Positions 8,609 through 17,147 of a DNA stretch of 64,000 bases are shown here, piece by piece. This stretch comes from JAWKXU01 sp020446465 (GTDB lineage Bacteria; Pseudomonadota; Alphaproteobacteria; Sphingomonadales; Sphingomonadaceae): positions 372,001-436,000 of the forward strand of contig JAWKXU010000002.1 in assembly GCA_041396845.1 (NCBI GenBank), in the 5' to 3' direction. The notes beneath the pieces were generated by a model. The model was given only the letters and a program-made list of their open reading frames with translations, did not search any database and was not told the origin of the DNA. Positions within the stretch are counted from its first letter, which is position 1. Each line of letters opens with the position of its first letter. Made by a program: the position numbers and the translations under genes.

Positions 8609-9580
8609 ATGATAAACCGTCTTCGCCAGATACCGCTTGCTCGCGTCGTGATCGCCACCTTGTGTGCAAGCATCGCAATTCCTGCCAGTTCGCTTAATGC
8701 CGAGGCAGCACGGTCGCCTTATTCGGTCACTGAAACGGGCAAGAGCTATCGCAGCTTGCAAGGTGCAGTGAATGCCATCGGCAACGGGCAAGGCACGATT
8801 GTCATCGCGCCGGGCCGCTACGTCGATTGCGCGGTGCAGGAAGGCGGCTCTGTACGCTATCTGGCTGGTGAACCGGGGCAAGTCATTTTCGAGCGTCATG
8901 CCTGCGAGGACAAGGCCGCGCTGGTCCTGCGCGGATACAACGCCGAGGTGTCGGGAATCGTCTTCCAGAACATCGAATCCTCTGACGGCAACGGTGCTGG
9001 CATCCGGCTTGAGAAAGGCAATCTCACCGTCACCCAAAGCTGGTTCAAGGATAGCCAGCAAGGCATCCTGTCCGGGAATGATCTCACAGGCCGGATCATC
9101 ATCGATAAATCCACCTTCACCCGGCTTGGCACATGCGCCTATTCCGGCGGCTGCGCCCATTCGATCTATATTGGAAATTATGGCCTCTTGCGGGTGACCC
9201 GCAGCCGTTTCGAAATCGGGCGAGGCGGCCATTATGTGAAAGCGCGTGCGCCGCGCGTCGAAATCGCATCGTCCAGTTTCGACGATTCGCAAGGCAAGTG
9301 GAGCAATTACATGATCGACCTGCCCGAAGGCGCGACGGGGCAGATCACCAACAATGTCTTCGTGCAAGGGCCGCACCATGAAAACCACACGGCGTTCATT
9401 GCCGTGGCGGCTGAAGAGCGCAAGTTCAGTTCCGCCGGTCTCAAGATTGCGGGGAACGATGCCCGCCTGGCCCCCGGCGTGGATTGGGAAACGGCATTTA
9501 TCGCGGACTGGTCCGGCCAAGCGCTTGCCATCGGGCAAAACAGGATTGGCGCTGGCATCACGCCTTTCGTTCGTAAATAA
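8609..9580 (+). CDS. Exported right-handed parallel beta-helix protein
   Basis: A 323-residue protein with a signal peptide (basic start, hydrophobic core, cleavage probably near AEA at about residue 33). The rest consists of repeated short beta-strand turns with N/D/S-rich corners (for example GIVFQNIESSDGNGAGIRL), typical of pectate-lyase-like right-handed beta-helices. Such folds bind or cleave polysaccharides, but no catalytic triad can be assigned here. The pair formed with the upstream 82-residue gene is flanked by inverted copies of the dispersed element. Periplasmic or outer-surface location is inferred from the signal peptide. Confidence 0.78.
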   Translation: MINRLRQIPLARVVIATLCASIAIPASSLNAEAARSPYSVTETGKSYRSLQGAVNAIGNGQGTIVIAPGRYVDCAVQEGGSVRYLAGEPGQVIFERHACEDKAALVLRGYNAEVSGIVFQNIESSDGNGAGIRLEKGNLTVTQSWFKDSQQGILSGNDLTGRIIIDKSTFTRLGTCAYSGGCAHSIYIGNYGLLRVTRSRFEIGRGGHYVKARAPRVEIASSSFDDSQGKWSNYMIDLPEGATGQITNNVFVQGPHHENHTAFIAVAAEERKFSSAGLKIAGNDARLAPGVDWETAFIADWSGQALAIGQNRIGAGITPFVRK

Positions 9581-9608
9581 CCGGAGAACGCAGCGCTTCA
9601 GCGCCCCT

Positions 9609-9713
9609 TATAGCGTTTCGTGAAAAGGTTGAATCGGAAGAAACGCTATAGCCTTTTGATTTGTCGCATTTCCTGGCCGAAAAAGTCTATCAACTTTTTC
9701 TCGACATGCTTTA
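9609..9713 (-). repeat. Dispersed palindromic element, copy B (full length, minus orientation)
   Basis: About 105 bases that match copies C and D over the whole length when read on the minus strand: outer end TAAAGCATGTCGAG, then TTGATAGAC, GGCCAGGAAATGCGAC, and a palindrome with 11-12 base arms at 9609-9619 and 9640-9651. The outer end overlaps the ribA stop codon (TAA at 9711-9713). It is inverted relative to copy A, 1.4 kb away. Confidence 0.9.
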
Positions 9714-10781
9714 GCGCAACAAGTGCCCTGCCCTGTCGCGCTTCGTATCAAGATAGCGTGCATTGTGCGGGTTTGCCGGTAACTGGTGCGGGACGCGCTC
9801 CAGCACTTTAACCCCGGTTTCAACCAGGGCATCAACCTTGGCCGGGTTGTTGGTCATCAACCGGATCGCATCGACCCCCAACAGGCCCAGCATTCGCGCC
9901 GCGACGGGGAAATCGCGCGCCTCATCCGGCAAGCCAAGACGCTGGTTCGCATCGACCGTGTCATAGCCCTGATCCTGCAAACGATAGGCCCGCAGCTTGT
10001 TGATAAGGCCAATGCCCCTGCCTTCCTGCCGCAAATAAAGCAGGACGCCCCAGCCACCTTGCGCCGCTTCTGCGGCCATCGCGGCCAGAGCCGCATCCAG
10101 TTGCGGCCCGCAATCGCATTTGAGACTGCCCAGCACGTCGCCGGTCAGACATTCGGAATGCAGCCGCACCAGTGGCGCACGATCACCCGTTTGCCGCCCG
10201 ATCACCAGCGCGACATGTTCGCGCAAATCATCCGCGCTGCGAAATGCGATAATTTCGGCCTGTTCAGCAGCGGAAACCGGCAGCCGGGCGCGGCTCGCAA
10301 TACCCAGACGCTGCGGATCGCTCCACACGGCAAGATCATCGCGGTGGAGCGTCTGAGCCTCTCCCGCATTGACAGGGTCGACAAGAAATGCAGGCAGGAT
10401 ACCTGCAATCCGCGCCAGTTCCATCGCCGCAACGGCAGTCTCCCGCCAGTCGAGATGTTCTGCCCTGAATGGCCCTTTCATCGGATTGAGCAAATCCAGC
10501 GCCGGGTCTGCAATCGGGCGCGCATGCGGAAGGTCGAAAGCCTCAGCCCCGCTTATCAGCACGGGAGCGTGCGGCTCTGCCGCGTCCCGCTGGTTGGCGA
10601 GTTTAAGGCTTATCGCCCTTGCCGCGGAAATCAGCATTTGCGGCGCGCTTGCCCCTGTCGCGATGGCCGTTTCCACTGGCAGCAACACTGGCCCGCCTGT
10701 GAAAGCGAGCGGCCAGCCGTGACGCAAGGCATCAATCGCCTGCGCCACCCGACGCGAAGGACTGGGGCCGGGTTCGCTCAA
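9711..10781 (-). CDS. ribA: GTP cyclohydrolase II with degenerate N-terminal domain
   Basis: A 356-residue protein if started at the TTG at 10781, which overlaps the xthA stop codon (TTGA). It opens GTP to form the pyrimidine precursor of riboflavin. The C-terminal 200 residues hold the zinc motif ECLTGDVLGSLKCDCG and the QEGRGIGL substrate block. The N-terminal 150 residues precede the catalytic domain and lack the acidic substrate motif of DHBP synthase, so this half is probably a degenerate RibB-like domain, as seen in other alphaproteobacteria. The gene ends inside copy B of the dispersed element. Confidence 0.88.
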   Translation of the reverse strand: MSEPGPSPSRRVAQAIDALRHGWPLAFTGGPVLLPVETAIATGASAPQMLISAARAISLKLANQRDAAEPHAPVLISGAEAFDLPHARPIADPALDLLNPMKGPFRAEHLDWRETAVAAMELARIAGILPAFLVDPVNAGEAQTLHRDDLAVWSDPQRLGIASRARLPVSAAEQAEIIAFRSADDLREHVALVIGRQTGDRAPLVRLHSECLTGDVLGSLKCDCGPQLDAALAAMAAEAAQGGWGVLLYLRQEGRGIGLINKLRAYRLQDQGYDTVDANQRLGLPDEARDFPVAARMLGLLGVDAIRLMTNNPAKVDALVETGVKVLERVPHQLPANPHNARYLDTKRDRAGHLLR

Positions 10782-11569
10782 AGCGCAAATTCCGTAATCA
10801 GCGGCACATGGTCGCTGGGCTTTTCCCACTTGCGGGTTTCCTCGACGAAACGATGTGCCGTCGATTGCGCGGCAAGGTCGGGGGATGCCCACATGTGATC
10901 CAGCCGCCGCCCCTGATCCTTCTGTCGCCAATAGGAGCGATAGGACCACCAGCTGTAATTGCGTTCCGGCGCGGGGATATGCTTGCGGCCAAGATCCACC
11001 CAGCCATGTGCATCGGCAAGGCGTTGCAGCGCCTCCACCTCAATCGGCGTATGGCTGACAACTTTCAGCAGAGCCTTATGGTCGTAAACATCGCAGTCCA
11101 GTGGTGCGATGTTGAAATCGCCGACCAGAAGTGTCGGCCTGTCGATCTGTTCCGACCAACCCGTCATGCGTTGAAGAAAATCCAGCTTCTGGCCGAACTT
11201 GGGATTGACCTCCCTGTCAGGAAGGTCGCCCCCGGCCGGGATATAGACGTTTTCCAGAATCATGCCCTGCCCTTTGTCGAGCAGTTCTACCCCGACATGG
11301 CGTGCCTCGCCATTCGCCTGCCAGTCGTGCCGCGAAAATTCGCGCATCGGGATACGGCTGACCGTGGCGACCCCGTGATAGCCTTTCTGCCCGTGCACCG
11401 CATGGTGGGTATAGCCCAGCGCATCGAATGCCTTGAACGGGAAGCTTTGTTCCTGCGTCTTGATTTCCTGCAGGCAGAGCACGTCAGGCTGTTCCTGCTC
11501 AAGGAAGCGGACGACCTGATCGACGCGCAGGCGGACAGAATTGATATTCCAGGTAGCGATAGAAACCAT
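10778..11569 (-). CDS. xthA: Exodeoxyribonuclease III
   Basis: A 263-residue AP endonuclease/3'-exonuclease of the ExoIII family, used in base-excision repair. The start MVSIATWNINSVRLR at 11569 matches the family N-terminus. Further motifs are LQEIKTQ (metal-binding Glu), LVGDFNIAP, LDHMWAS and the final SDHVPLITEF with the catalytic Asp-His pair. An open frame upstream of 11569 lacks family similarity and is not counted. It overlaps ribA by four bases, so the two are translationally linked. Confidence 0.95.
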   Translation of the reverse strand: MVSIATWNINSVRLRVDQVVRFLEQEQPDVLCLQEIKTQEQSFPFKAFDALGYTHHAVHGQKGYHGVATVSRIPMREFSRHDWQANGEARHVGVELLDKGQGMILENVYIPAGGDLPDREVNPKFGQKLDFLQRMTGWSEQIDRPTLLVGDFNIAPLDCDVYDHKALLKVVSHTPIEVEALQRLADAHGWVDLGRKHIPAPERNYSWWSYRSYWRQKDQGRRLDHMWASPDLAAQSTAHRFVEETRKWEKPSDHVPLITEFAL

Positions 11570-11661
11570 GCCGCACGCTTTAAAGCGATTTTTCGCCGGA
11601 TGGAAACACCCCGATGCAAGAGAGCCGCAAAGATTTTTTGCCATCACAGGCTGGCAAGGAA

Positions 11662-11696
11662 AACCCCCGTCCCGGGGGCAATCTGGGACGGGGGTT
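11662..11696 (-). terminator. Strong hairpin, likely terminator downstream of the lolA-like gene
   Basis: Perfect 12-base arms AACCCCCGTCCC (11662-11673) and GGGACGGGGGTT (11685-11696) with an 11-base loop. Read on the minus strand the hairpin is followed by TTTTCC, a weak U-run, so termination of minus-strand transcripts from lolA is likely. It lies in a 300-base stretch (11570-11869) in which I see no convincing gene. Confidence 0.6.
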
Positions 11697-11869
11697 CATA
11701 GAGCGTTCGTCACGCTTCCCAAGGCGCCGTTTGTCGCGAGGCTGGGGCAACAGGGGGGAAACCCGTCTCGCTGCGCCTTGTTGATGTAATTTAGGAGGCT
11801 GCGGCTTTCTCTTCAATGAACAACGCAAGCTATTTGTCGCATTCATACAACAAAACGAGGCCGGGCCGT

Positions 11870-12547
11870 TTACCGGGTGCGACGACCCGTTCTGCGCGGA
11901 TCGCGGAACCTGAACGCCGAGTCAGGCACGGATACACCATAACGCTGATTCGTCAGGCGCACAGTCGTCCGGTGATTTTGCGAATCAAGCGCAACCCAAC
12001 TGGCCAGTTCCATTCCGCCCGGTGCAGCCCCATCCTTGACGAAGATCATGGTGATAACCCCGTATTCCGGCTTCTTGGGATCACGAACCTCGATACTGAC
12101 AACGTCAGGGTGCCCGGTGGCCTTTAACGATGCAAAGCGGGTCACATCGCGATTTGGGTCCAGCAAGACGCCAAGCGGGCTGTTCTTGATCGGCCAACGC
12201 TGGACCTGGTTGACCTCATAATCCACCAGCGTCAGCGCATGTCCATCTGCAACGATGAGCATGGGCACGCCTTTTTCGTATTCGAACCGGATACGACCCG
12301 GGCGCTTCAGCGTCATCTCGCCGGAAACACGCTGGCCGGAACGGTCTGTCTGGACGAAATCGGCCTTCATCGTGGAAATACCGCGCAAGGCCGCCACCGC
12401 CTGCGACAGGCTGTCCGGAGCTGCCTGCACCGCGGATGGCGCAAGAGCGATACCACCAGCGACAATTGCACCCGGCATGGCAAAGGCTCCGGCAACTGCC
12501 AGAGCATTGCAAAGGAAATTACGGATCGAGCGTGTTTGCGTTGTCAT
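11870..12547 (-). CDS. LolA-like outer-membrane lipoprotein carrier
   Basis: A 225-residue exported protein with a long signal peptide ending near AVQAAP. The mature part has LolA-family features: MKADFVQTDRSGQRVSGE, then LKRPGRIRFEYEKG and a C-terminal beta-rich half. LolA escorts lipoproteins through the periplasm to LolB. The start at 12547 (MTTQTRS) gives a normal signal peptide; an upstream extension to 12592 is less likely. It follows rpmG by 53 bases on the same strand and is followed by a strong hairpin. LolA of this branch is divergent, so I do not assign the symbol firmly. Confidence 0.82.
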   Translation of the reverse strand: MTTQTRSIRNFLCNALAVAGAFAMPGAIVAGGIALAPSAVQAAPDSLSQAVAALRGISTMKADFVQTDRSGQRVSGEMTLKRPGRIRFEYEKGVPMLIVADGHALTLVDYEVNQVQRWPIKNSPLGVLLDPNRDVTRFASLKATGHPDVVSIEVRDPKKPEYGVITMIFVKDGAAPGGMELASWVALDSQNHRTTVRLTNQRYGVSVPDSAFRFRDPRRTGRRTR

Positions 12548-12600
12548 ACCCTGAACCTGAATAGGACGGGTTGAACGCACAGTGAACCCCAAAGGGTTCC

Positions 12601-12768
12601 TTACTTGATCTTGGCTTCCTTGAACTCGACGTGCTTGCGCGCGACGGGATCATATTTGCGGAAGCTCATCTTCTCCGTGATATTCCGGGGGTTCTTCTTG
12701 GTTACATAGAAGAACCCGGTATCAGCGGTGGAGACCAACTTGATCTTTACGGTTGCAGGCTTCGCCAT
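12601..12768 (-). CDS. rpmG: 50S ribosomal protein L33
   Basis: A 55-residue basic protein beginning MAKPATVKIKLVSTADTGFF and ending in a Lys-rich tail (HVEFKEAKIK), the typical L33 pattern for the long, zinc-free form used in alphaproteobacteria: the paired CxxC motifs are absent. It is part of the 50S subunit near the E site. The ATG at 12768 gives the family length. An upstream extension of the frame to 12828 is not part of the protein. Confidence 0.96.
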   Translation of the reverse strand: MAKPATVKIKLVSTADTGFFYVTKKNPRNITEKMSFRKYDPVARKHVEFKEAKIK

Positions 12769-12820
12769 GGCAGTTTCCCAGAAAATCAGCATATGGGCGA
12801 TTGTCGCCCGAAAAACATGA

Positions 12821-12838
12821 GGCGGCATATATGCCGCC
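12821..12838 (-). terminator. 18-base perfect palindrome between arfB and rpmG
   Basis: GGCGGCATATATGCCGCC is its own reverse complement. On the minus strand it is followed within a few bases by a run of five T, so it can act as the terminator of the long upstream minus-strand run (pabBC to arfB). A second small hairpin (12795-12809) lies nearer the rpmG start. An operator role is the alternative. Confidence 0.4.
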
Positions 12839-12918
12839 CGTCAGGCCGGGGCCTTTGCTTTAACGGGGGGTGAAAGTCAAGCCGCTACGCCACCTGGCCC
12901 AGCGACAGCCGACAGACA

Positions 12919-13335
12919 TCACCAGTCCACCTTGCCGCGATTGGCCTTAACCGCGCCGCGCACCTTCTTGCCGCGTAGTCGGGCTTCCTTGCCGACACGG
13001 TTTACCCGCGACTTTGCACGCTTCTTCGGTTCATGTTCGGCTGCTTCCAGCATGGCCGCCAGCCGCGCCCGTGCGTCGGCGCGATTCGCCTCCTGCGTGC
13101 GGTGGGAACGCGCGGTCAGCACGATCTCGCCCTTTGCCGTCATGCGGTTTCCGGCAATATCCTTCAGGCGATGGAAGACAGGGACCGGCAAGCGCAAGGC
13201 AAAGACATCGAGCCGCAGTTGAACCGCAGTTGCCACCTTGTTGACGTTCTGGCCGCCCGGCCCGGCAGCGGTAATGAACTGCTCTTCCACGATCGCCAGC
13301 GCGCGCTCCGTCAAACTGGAAGGCGGCGCGGCCAT
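12919..13335 (-). CDS. arfB: ArfB-type peptidyl-tRNA hydrolase (stalled-ribosome rescue)
   Basis: A 138-residue protein with the class I release-factor GGQ loop (FITAAGPGGQNVNKVAT near residue 20) and a Lys/Arg-rich C-terminal tail (KRAKSRVNRVGKEARLRG), the hallmark of ArfB/YaeJ. That tail enters the empty mRNA channel of stalled ribosomes, and the GGQ domain releases the peptide. The start codon overlaps the stop of the pseudouridine synthase gene by one base, so it belongs to the same operon. Confidence 0.92.
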   Translation of the reverse strand: MAAPPSSLTERALAIVEEQFITAAGPGGQNVNKVATAVQLRLDVFALRLPVPVFHRLKDIAGNRMTAKGEIVLTARSHRTQEANRADARARLAAMLEAAEHEPKKRAKSRVNRVGKEARLRGKKVRGAVKANRGKVDW

Positions 13336-14012
13336 CAGGTCAGCTCTGCAAAGCCAATCGCACTGAAAGTGGCGGGAAGCAGGCTATGCGCGATAATCGG
13401 CGGTTTATTGTCACGCTCCACTTCCAGCGAAAGCGCATGCAGCATGGTGCGACTGGCCCGCGTATCCGCACCTGCACCATAAACGGGATCACCCAATAGC
13501 GGGAAGCCAAGGCCTGCCAGCGCGTGAATGCGAATCTGGTGCGTGCGACCAGTGACCGGCGCGAATTCGACCATGGTCAGACCGTCACGCACAGCCAGCC
13601 GCCGCCAGTGCGTGACCGATGGCTTGCCCTTCCTGGCCGCGATCATCCGCCAGCCGCCTTGCGCACTGCTGACCTTGGACAAGGCAAGATCGATCGTGCC
13701 CTCATCCTCGGCCAGTTCACCCGCGACCAGCCCGACATAGCGTTTGGTGACGCGCTTTTCCTCAAACGCCCTGGCAAAGCGTTTGTGCGCCTTGGGATTA
13801 CGCGCCAACAAAAGACACCCTGACGTATCGGTATCGAGCCGGTGCACAGGCAAAGGCAGGCGCTGGAAACCCAGCCGCAACGAATCGAGATGATCGGCCA
13901 GCGATTCGCCACCATTGCGCGGGGGATCGACCGGCAGTCCGGCGGGCTTGTCGATGACGAGGGATTCGCCGTCTTCATGAAGAATCGGAAGCGTGGCCAT
14001 TATTTGTGTCAT
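13335..14012 (-). CDS. RluA-family RNA pseudouridine synthase
   Basis: A 225-residue protein with the RluA signature HRLDTDTSGCLLLARN near residue 57, which holds the catalytic Asp, and the C-terminal TGRTHQIRIH block. No S4 domain is present, as in the short RluA subgroup. It isomerises uridines in rRNA or tRNA; the exact target site cannot be deduced. The ATG at 14012 overlaps the aminotransferase stop by four bases, supporting this start over longer frames that begin upstream. Confidence 0.9.
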   Translation of the reverse strand: MTQIMATLPILHEDGESLVIDKPAGLPVDPPRNGGESLADHLDSLRLGFQRLPLPVHRLDTDTSGCLLLARNPKAHKRFARAFEEKRVTKRYVGLVAGELAEDEGTIDLALSKVSSAQGGWRMIAARKGKPSVTHWRRLAVRDGLTMVEFAPVTGRTHQIRIHALAGLGFPLLGDPVYGAGADTRASRTMLHALSLEVERDNKPPIIAHSLLPATFSAIGFAELT

Positions 14013-15205
14013 GCCAGTGCAGCAGCGATGCGGCGAAGCGCTTCGGCCAGCGTATCCTCGCTCGCTGCGAAGCTGACACGGAAACCGTCCCGCCCGCCAA
14101 ATGCCGAAGCCGCAACCAGCGCCACGCCATGATCGAGCAAGTGCAGGCACAGCCTTTCATCGCGATGCGGATCATCAGCAGGCCCGAACCTGTCCAGAAC
14201 GCCCGTTGCATCGACAAAGCAATAGAACGCCCCCTCCGGAACGGGGCAGGAGAGGCCGGGAATCGCATTCAGCCCTTCCGTCACGAGATCGCGCCGCGCA
14301 CGGAAGGTCTCGCGCCACTGGGCGAGAAAATCCTGCGGGCCTTCAAATGCAGCGACGGCGGCAGCCTGACTGATCGAGCAGGGGTTGCCAGAACTGTGGG
14401 ACTGCAACCGCTCCATCGCGCGGATAAGCCATTCCGGCCCGGTCGCAACGCCGATACGAAAGCCGGTCATCGCATGACTTTTGGATACGCCCGACACCGT
14501 CAGCACCCGATCAGCAAGGTCGGGGCAAAGAGCCGCCAGCGTGGCATGGGGTTGGCCGGAATAGTTGAGCGGGGCATAGATATCATCGCTCATCACCAGA
14601 ACGCGTGGATGGCGGCGCAGAACTTCGCCCATCGCCAGCAGCATGTCAGCAGAATAGACTGCACCCGTCGGGTTGCCGGGGCTGTTCAGCAGCAACCATT
14701 GCGTATCTGGCCCGATAGCACCGTCGAGTTGTCCTGCTGTAAACTGGAAACCGTTTGATGCCGCCGTGTGGATCGGCACCACCCGGCCACCGGCAAAGTG
14801 GACGATTTCAGGATAACTGACCCACCACGGGGCGGGAATCACGACTTCTTCGCCTGCGCTCACCGTTGCCATCAATGCGTGGAAAATGGCCTGTTTGCCG
14901 CCCGCACTTACGGTCACTTTCGATGGGCTGGTTTCAATCCCCAGATCACGCTGGAAGTGGAGCACAGCGGCTTCCTTCATACGCTGCGTGCCGCCCACAG
15001 GGGTATATTTCGTCTGTCCCGCCGCCAGCGCCGCGCGCGCGGCATCGAGGACATGGGGCGGCGTGGCAAAATCAGGCTCCCCCACTGAAAGCGAGATGAT
15101 GTCCCGCCCTTCGGCCCGCAGTTGCGTGGCCCGGTCAGTCATCGCAGTGGTGCGCGATGCGCCAATCCGTTGCAGGGCTTCGCTCAAAACAGGTTGTATT
15201 GTCAT
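14009..15205 (-). CDS. Class I/II pyridoxal-phosphate aminotransferase (aspartate aminotransferase type)
   Basis: A 398-residue fold-type I aminotransferase. The PLP lysine lies in SGVSKSHAMTGFRIG, with LNSPGNPTGAVYS and MSDDIYAPLNYSG as further active-site blocks. The pattern is closest to aspartate aminotransferases of subgroup Ib, which use aspartate/2-oxoglutarate and in some species also prephenate. Substrate choice is inferred from family only. The gene overlaps pabB upstream and the rluA-type gene downstream by four bases each, forming one translational unit. Confidence 0.87.
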   Translation of the reverse strand: MTIQPVLSEALQRIGASRTTAMTDRATQLRAEGRDIISLSVGEPDFATPPHVLDAARAALAAGQTKYTPVGGTQRMKEAAVLHFQRDLGIETSPSKVTVSAGGKQAIFHALMATVSAGEEVVIPAPWWVSYPEIVHFAGGRVVPIHTAASNGFQFTAGQLDGAIGPDTQWLLLNSPGNPTGAVYSADMLLAMGEVLRRHPRVLVMSDDIYAPLNYSGQPHATLAALCPDLADRVLTVSGVSKSHAMTGFRIGVATGPEWLIRAMERLQSHSSGNPCSISQAAAVAAFEGPQDFLAQWRETFRARRDLVTEGLNAIPGLSCPVPEGAFYCFVDATGVLDRFGPADDPHRDERLCLHLLDHGVALVAASAFGGRDGFRVSFAASEDTLAEALRRIAAALA

Positions 15206-17040
15206 GGTTGCACCAACCTTCCCGGCATCAATCCTCGCAAGGCATTGCCCAATAGAAACCCGCCTTCCAGATCGGCCACTGTCAATTCCGCTTCCACGGC
15301 TAGCCCTTCTTCCAGCAGTGAGCGGCGCAGTACGCCCGGCAGCAGCCCCAGCGATGTGGGCGGGGTAAGCAGCTTGCCTCCCCGCTCTACAAACAGGTTG
15401 GTGAACGTGCCTTCCGTCACAAGCCCGTCATCGCGCAGGAACAGGACTTCATCCGCCCCCGCATCGCACCCGGCATCGCGCGCCTCTTCGTAAAACTCCC
15501 GGTCGCTGGTCTTGTGGCATAGCCGCCAGTCGCCTTCATAAACGGGCAGCGGCAGCAGCGCGCATTGCATCGGCTCTGCCTTTCTGTCGGGTACGGGCGT
15601 TACTTCAAGCGCAGTCGCACCGCTTCGGGCCAGCACAAGCCGCACCCTTGCGGCATGTTCGAGCGCAAAGCACAAGGCCTGGATTTCATTGCGGGTGGCG
15701 TGGCGATCAAAGGCAAAGCCAAGTTCGGCAGCGCTCGCCTTCATGCGTTCAAGGTGCATTTCCAGAAAGGCGATGCCTTCTGACGGATCAAATCGCATTG
15801 TTTCAACAAGATCGAACTGGGCCGCTTTGAAATCAGGACCGGACTGGCGCACAAATTCCCCTTTCACCAGACACTCCCGCCATTCCGGCAAAACCTGTGA
15901 ATCCGCAACAATGGCGGAGCCTACTGCAAGCACCGCACGGCCTTGCCGGTTTTCAACCGGGGAAAGGCGCATGGTCCGGATTGCCACATTGAACGCCGCA
16001 CTGCCAGCGCGACTTTTACCGTCCGGCGCTTCGATCCGCCCGATGGCCCCGCAATAAGGCCCGCGCGCATCACGCTCAACCTCGGCAATAAGCTCCATCG
16101 CCCGGATTTTCGGTGCGCCGGTAATCGACCCGCAGGGAAACAGCGCGCCCAACACATCGAATATGTTTGCCTCTGCCCTGAGGCGCGCCTGCACGGTCGA
16201 TACCATTTGATGCACAGTCGGATATGTTTCGACCGCAAAAGGGCGCTCCACGCTGACGCTGCCGGGTTCAGCCACGCGGGACAGGTCGTTTCGCATCAGG
16301 TCCACGATCATGAGATTTTCAGCGCGATCCTTTTCCGAACGTGCCAGTTCTTCGGCCAGCGCCCGGTCTTCCTGCGGGTTGCGCCCCCGTGGCCGGGTGC
16401 CTTTCATCGGTTTCACCCGCGCTGATCCATCGGCCAATGACACGAATAATTCGGGCGAATGACAAAGCAGCCAGTGCGACCCGTCAAAGACCACGCCTCC
16501 ATAGCCCGCCGAAGCAGAGGGGCGCAGCGCAGCATATATCGCCAGCGGATCACCACGATACGATCCCGCCAGCGGGAACGTCAGATTGGCTTGATAAATA
16601 TCGCCGTCATGGATTGCCTGCTGCAACCGTTCGAAAGCCGCCCGGTAAGCACCGGGCGAGATTTGCGGGGACAGCGGCCCGACACGCGCCGGGCCAGCTC
16701 CGTCGCCATGGGTCGTCAGCCAGGCGGGCACCTGGTCGGCGGGAATTGTCTCAAAATCGGCAAACAGCCCGAACCAGACGAGCGGCCCTGCCGCCCCGCA
16801 ACGCGCTGCTGCAAGGGGCGCCAGCCGATCTTCCAACGCCAGCCCGGCTTCATACCCGATATAGCCCGCCAGCGTTCCGCCCCCCTCTGCAAGAGCACGC
16901 TCCGCCTCTGCCAGAACCGGGGCAACCTCTTCGGGCCTGCGCGCCACGAAAACCTGCAAGGGTGCACGGTACAGGCGCGCATCGCTCGCACCGTTTGCGC
17001 GTGCATCATCAAGCAGGACAAAGGGTTCGCTTCGGGCCAT
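15202..17040 (-). CDS. pabB: Aminodeoxychorismate synthase component I fused to aminodeoxychorismate lyase (PabB-PabC)
   Basis: A 612-residue fusion acting in p-aminobenzoate and folate synthesis. The first ~400 residues are PabB: MKGTRPRGR with the catalytic Lys, LMRNDLSRVAEPGSV, and CGSITGAPKIRAMELI. The last ~200 residues are a class IV aminotransferase-like PabC domain with HKTSDREFYEEAR (PLP Lys) and LVTEGTFTNLF. One polypeptide thus makes aminodeoxychorismate and then eliminates pyruvate. The start MARSEPFVLLDD at 17040 gives the usual N-terminus. The gene heads a minus-strand operon and is divergent from the HerA-like gene. Confidence 0.92.
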   Translation of the reverse strand: MARSEPFVLLDDARANGASDARLYRAPLQVFVARRPEEVAPVLAEAERALAEGGGTLAGYIGYEAGLALEDRLAPLAAARCGAAGPLVWFGLFADFETIPADQVPAWLTTHGDGAGPARVGPLSPQISPGAYRAAFERLQQAIHDGDIYQANLTFPLAGSYRGDPLAIYAALRPSASAGYGGVVFDGSHWLLCHSPELFVSLADGSARVKPMKGTRPRGRNPQEDRALAEELARSEKDRAENLMIVDLMRNDLSRVAEPGSVSVERPFAVETYPTVHQMVSTVQARLRAEANIFDVLGALFPCGSITGAPKIRAMELIAEVERDARGPYCGAIGRIEAPDGKSRAGSAAFNVAIRTMRLSPVENRQGRAVLAVGSAIVADSQVLPEWRECLVKGEFVRQSGPDFKAAQFDLVETMRFDPSEGIAFLEMHLERMKASAAELGFAFDRHATRNEIQALCFALEHAARVRLVLARSGATALEVTPVPDRKAEPMQCALLPLPVYEGDWRLCHKTSDREFYEEARDAGCDAGADEVLFLRDDGLVTEGTFTNLFVERGGKLLTPPTSLGLLPGVLRRSLLEEGLAVEAELTVADLEGGFLLGNALRGLMPGRLVQP

Positions 17041-17147
17041 CGCACGTCCCTTAATGGCTTGGGCGAGCGTGTCGAGCAGCTTGACCGCGTGCCGGCACAT
17101 CGCCAGACAATCAACCCGATGCACTCACTGACGGGAAAACACACGTT

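Noticed and set aside
11580..11846. Minus-strand 88-residue open frame between xthA and lolA
   Set aside because: It spans the strong hairpin at 11662-11696 and has Pro/Arg/Lys-rich nonsense composition; better read as intergenic.
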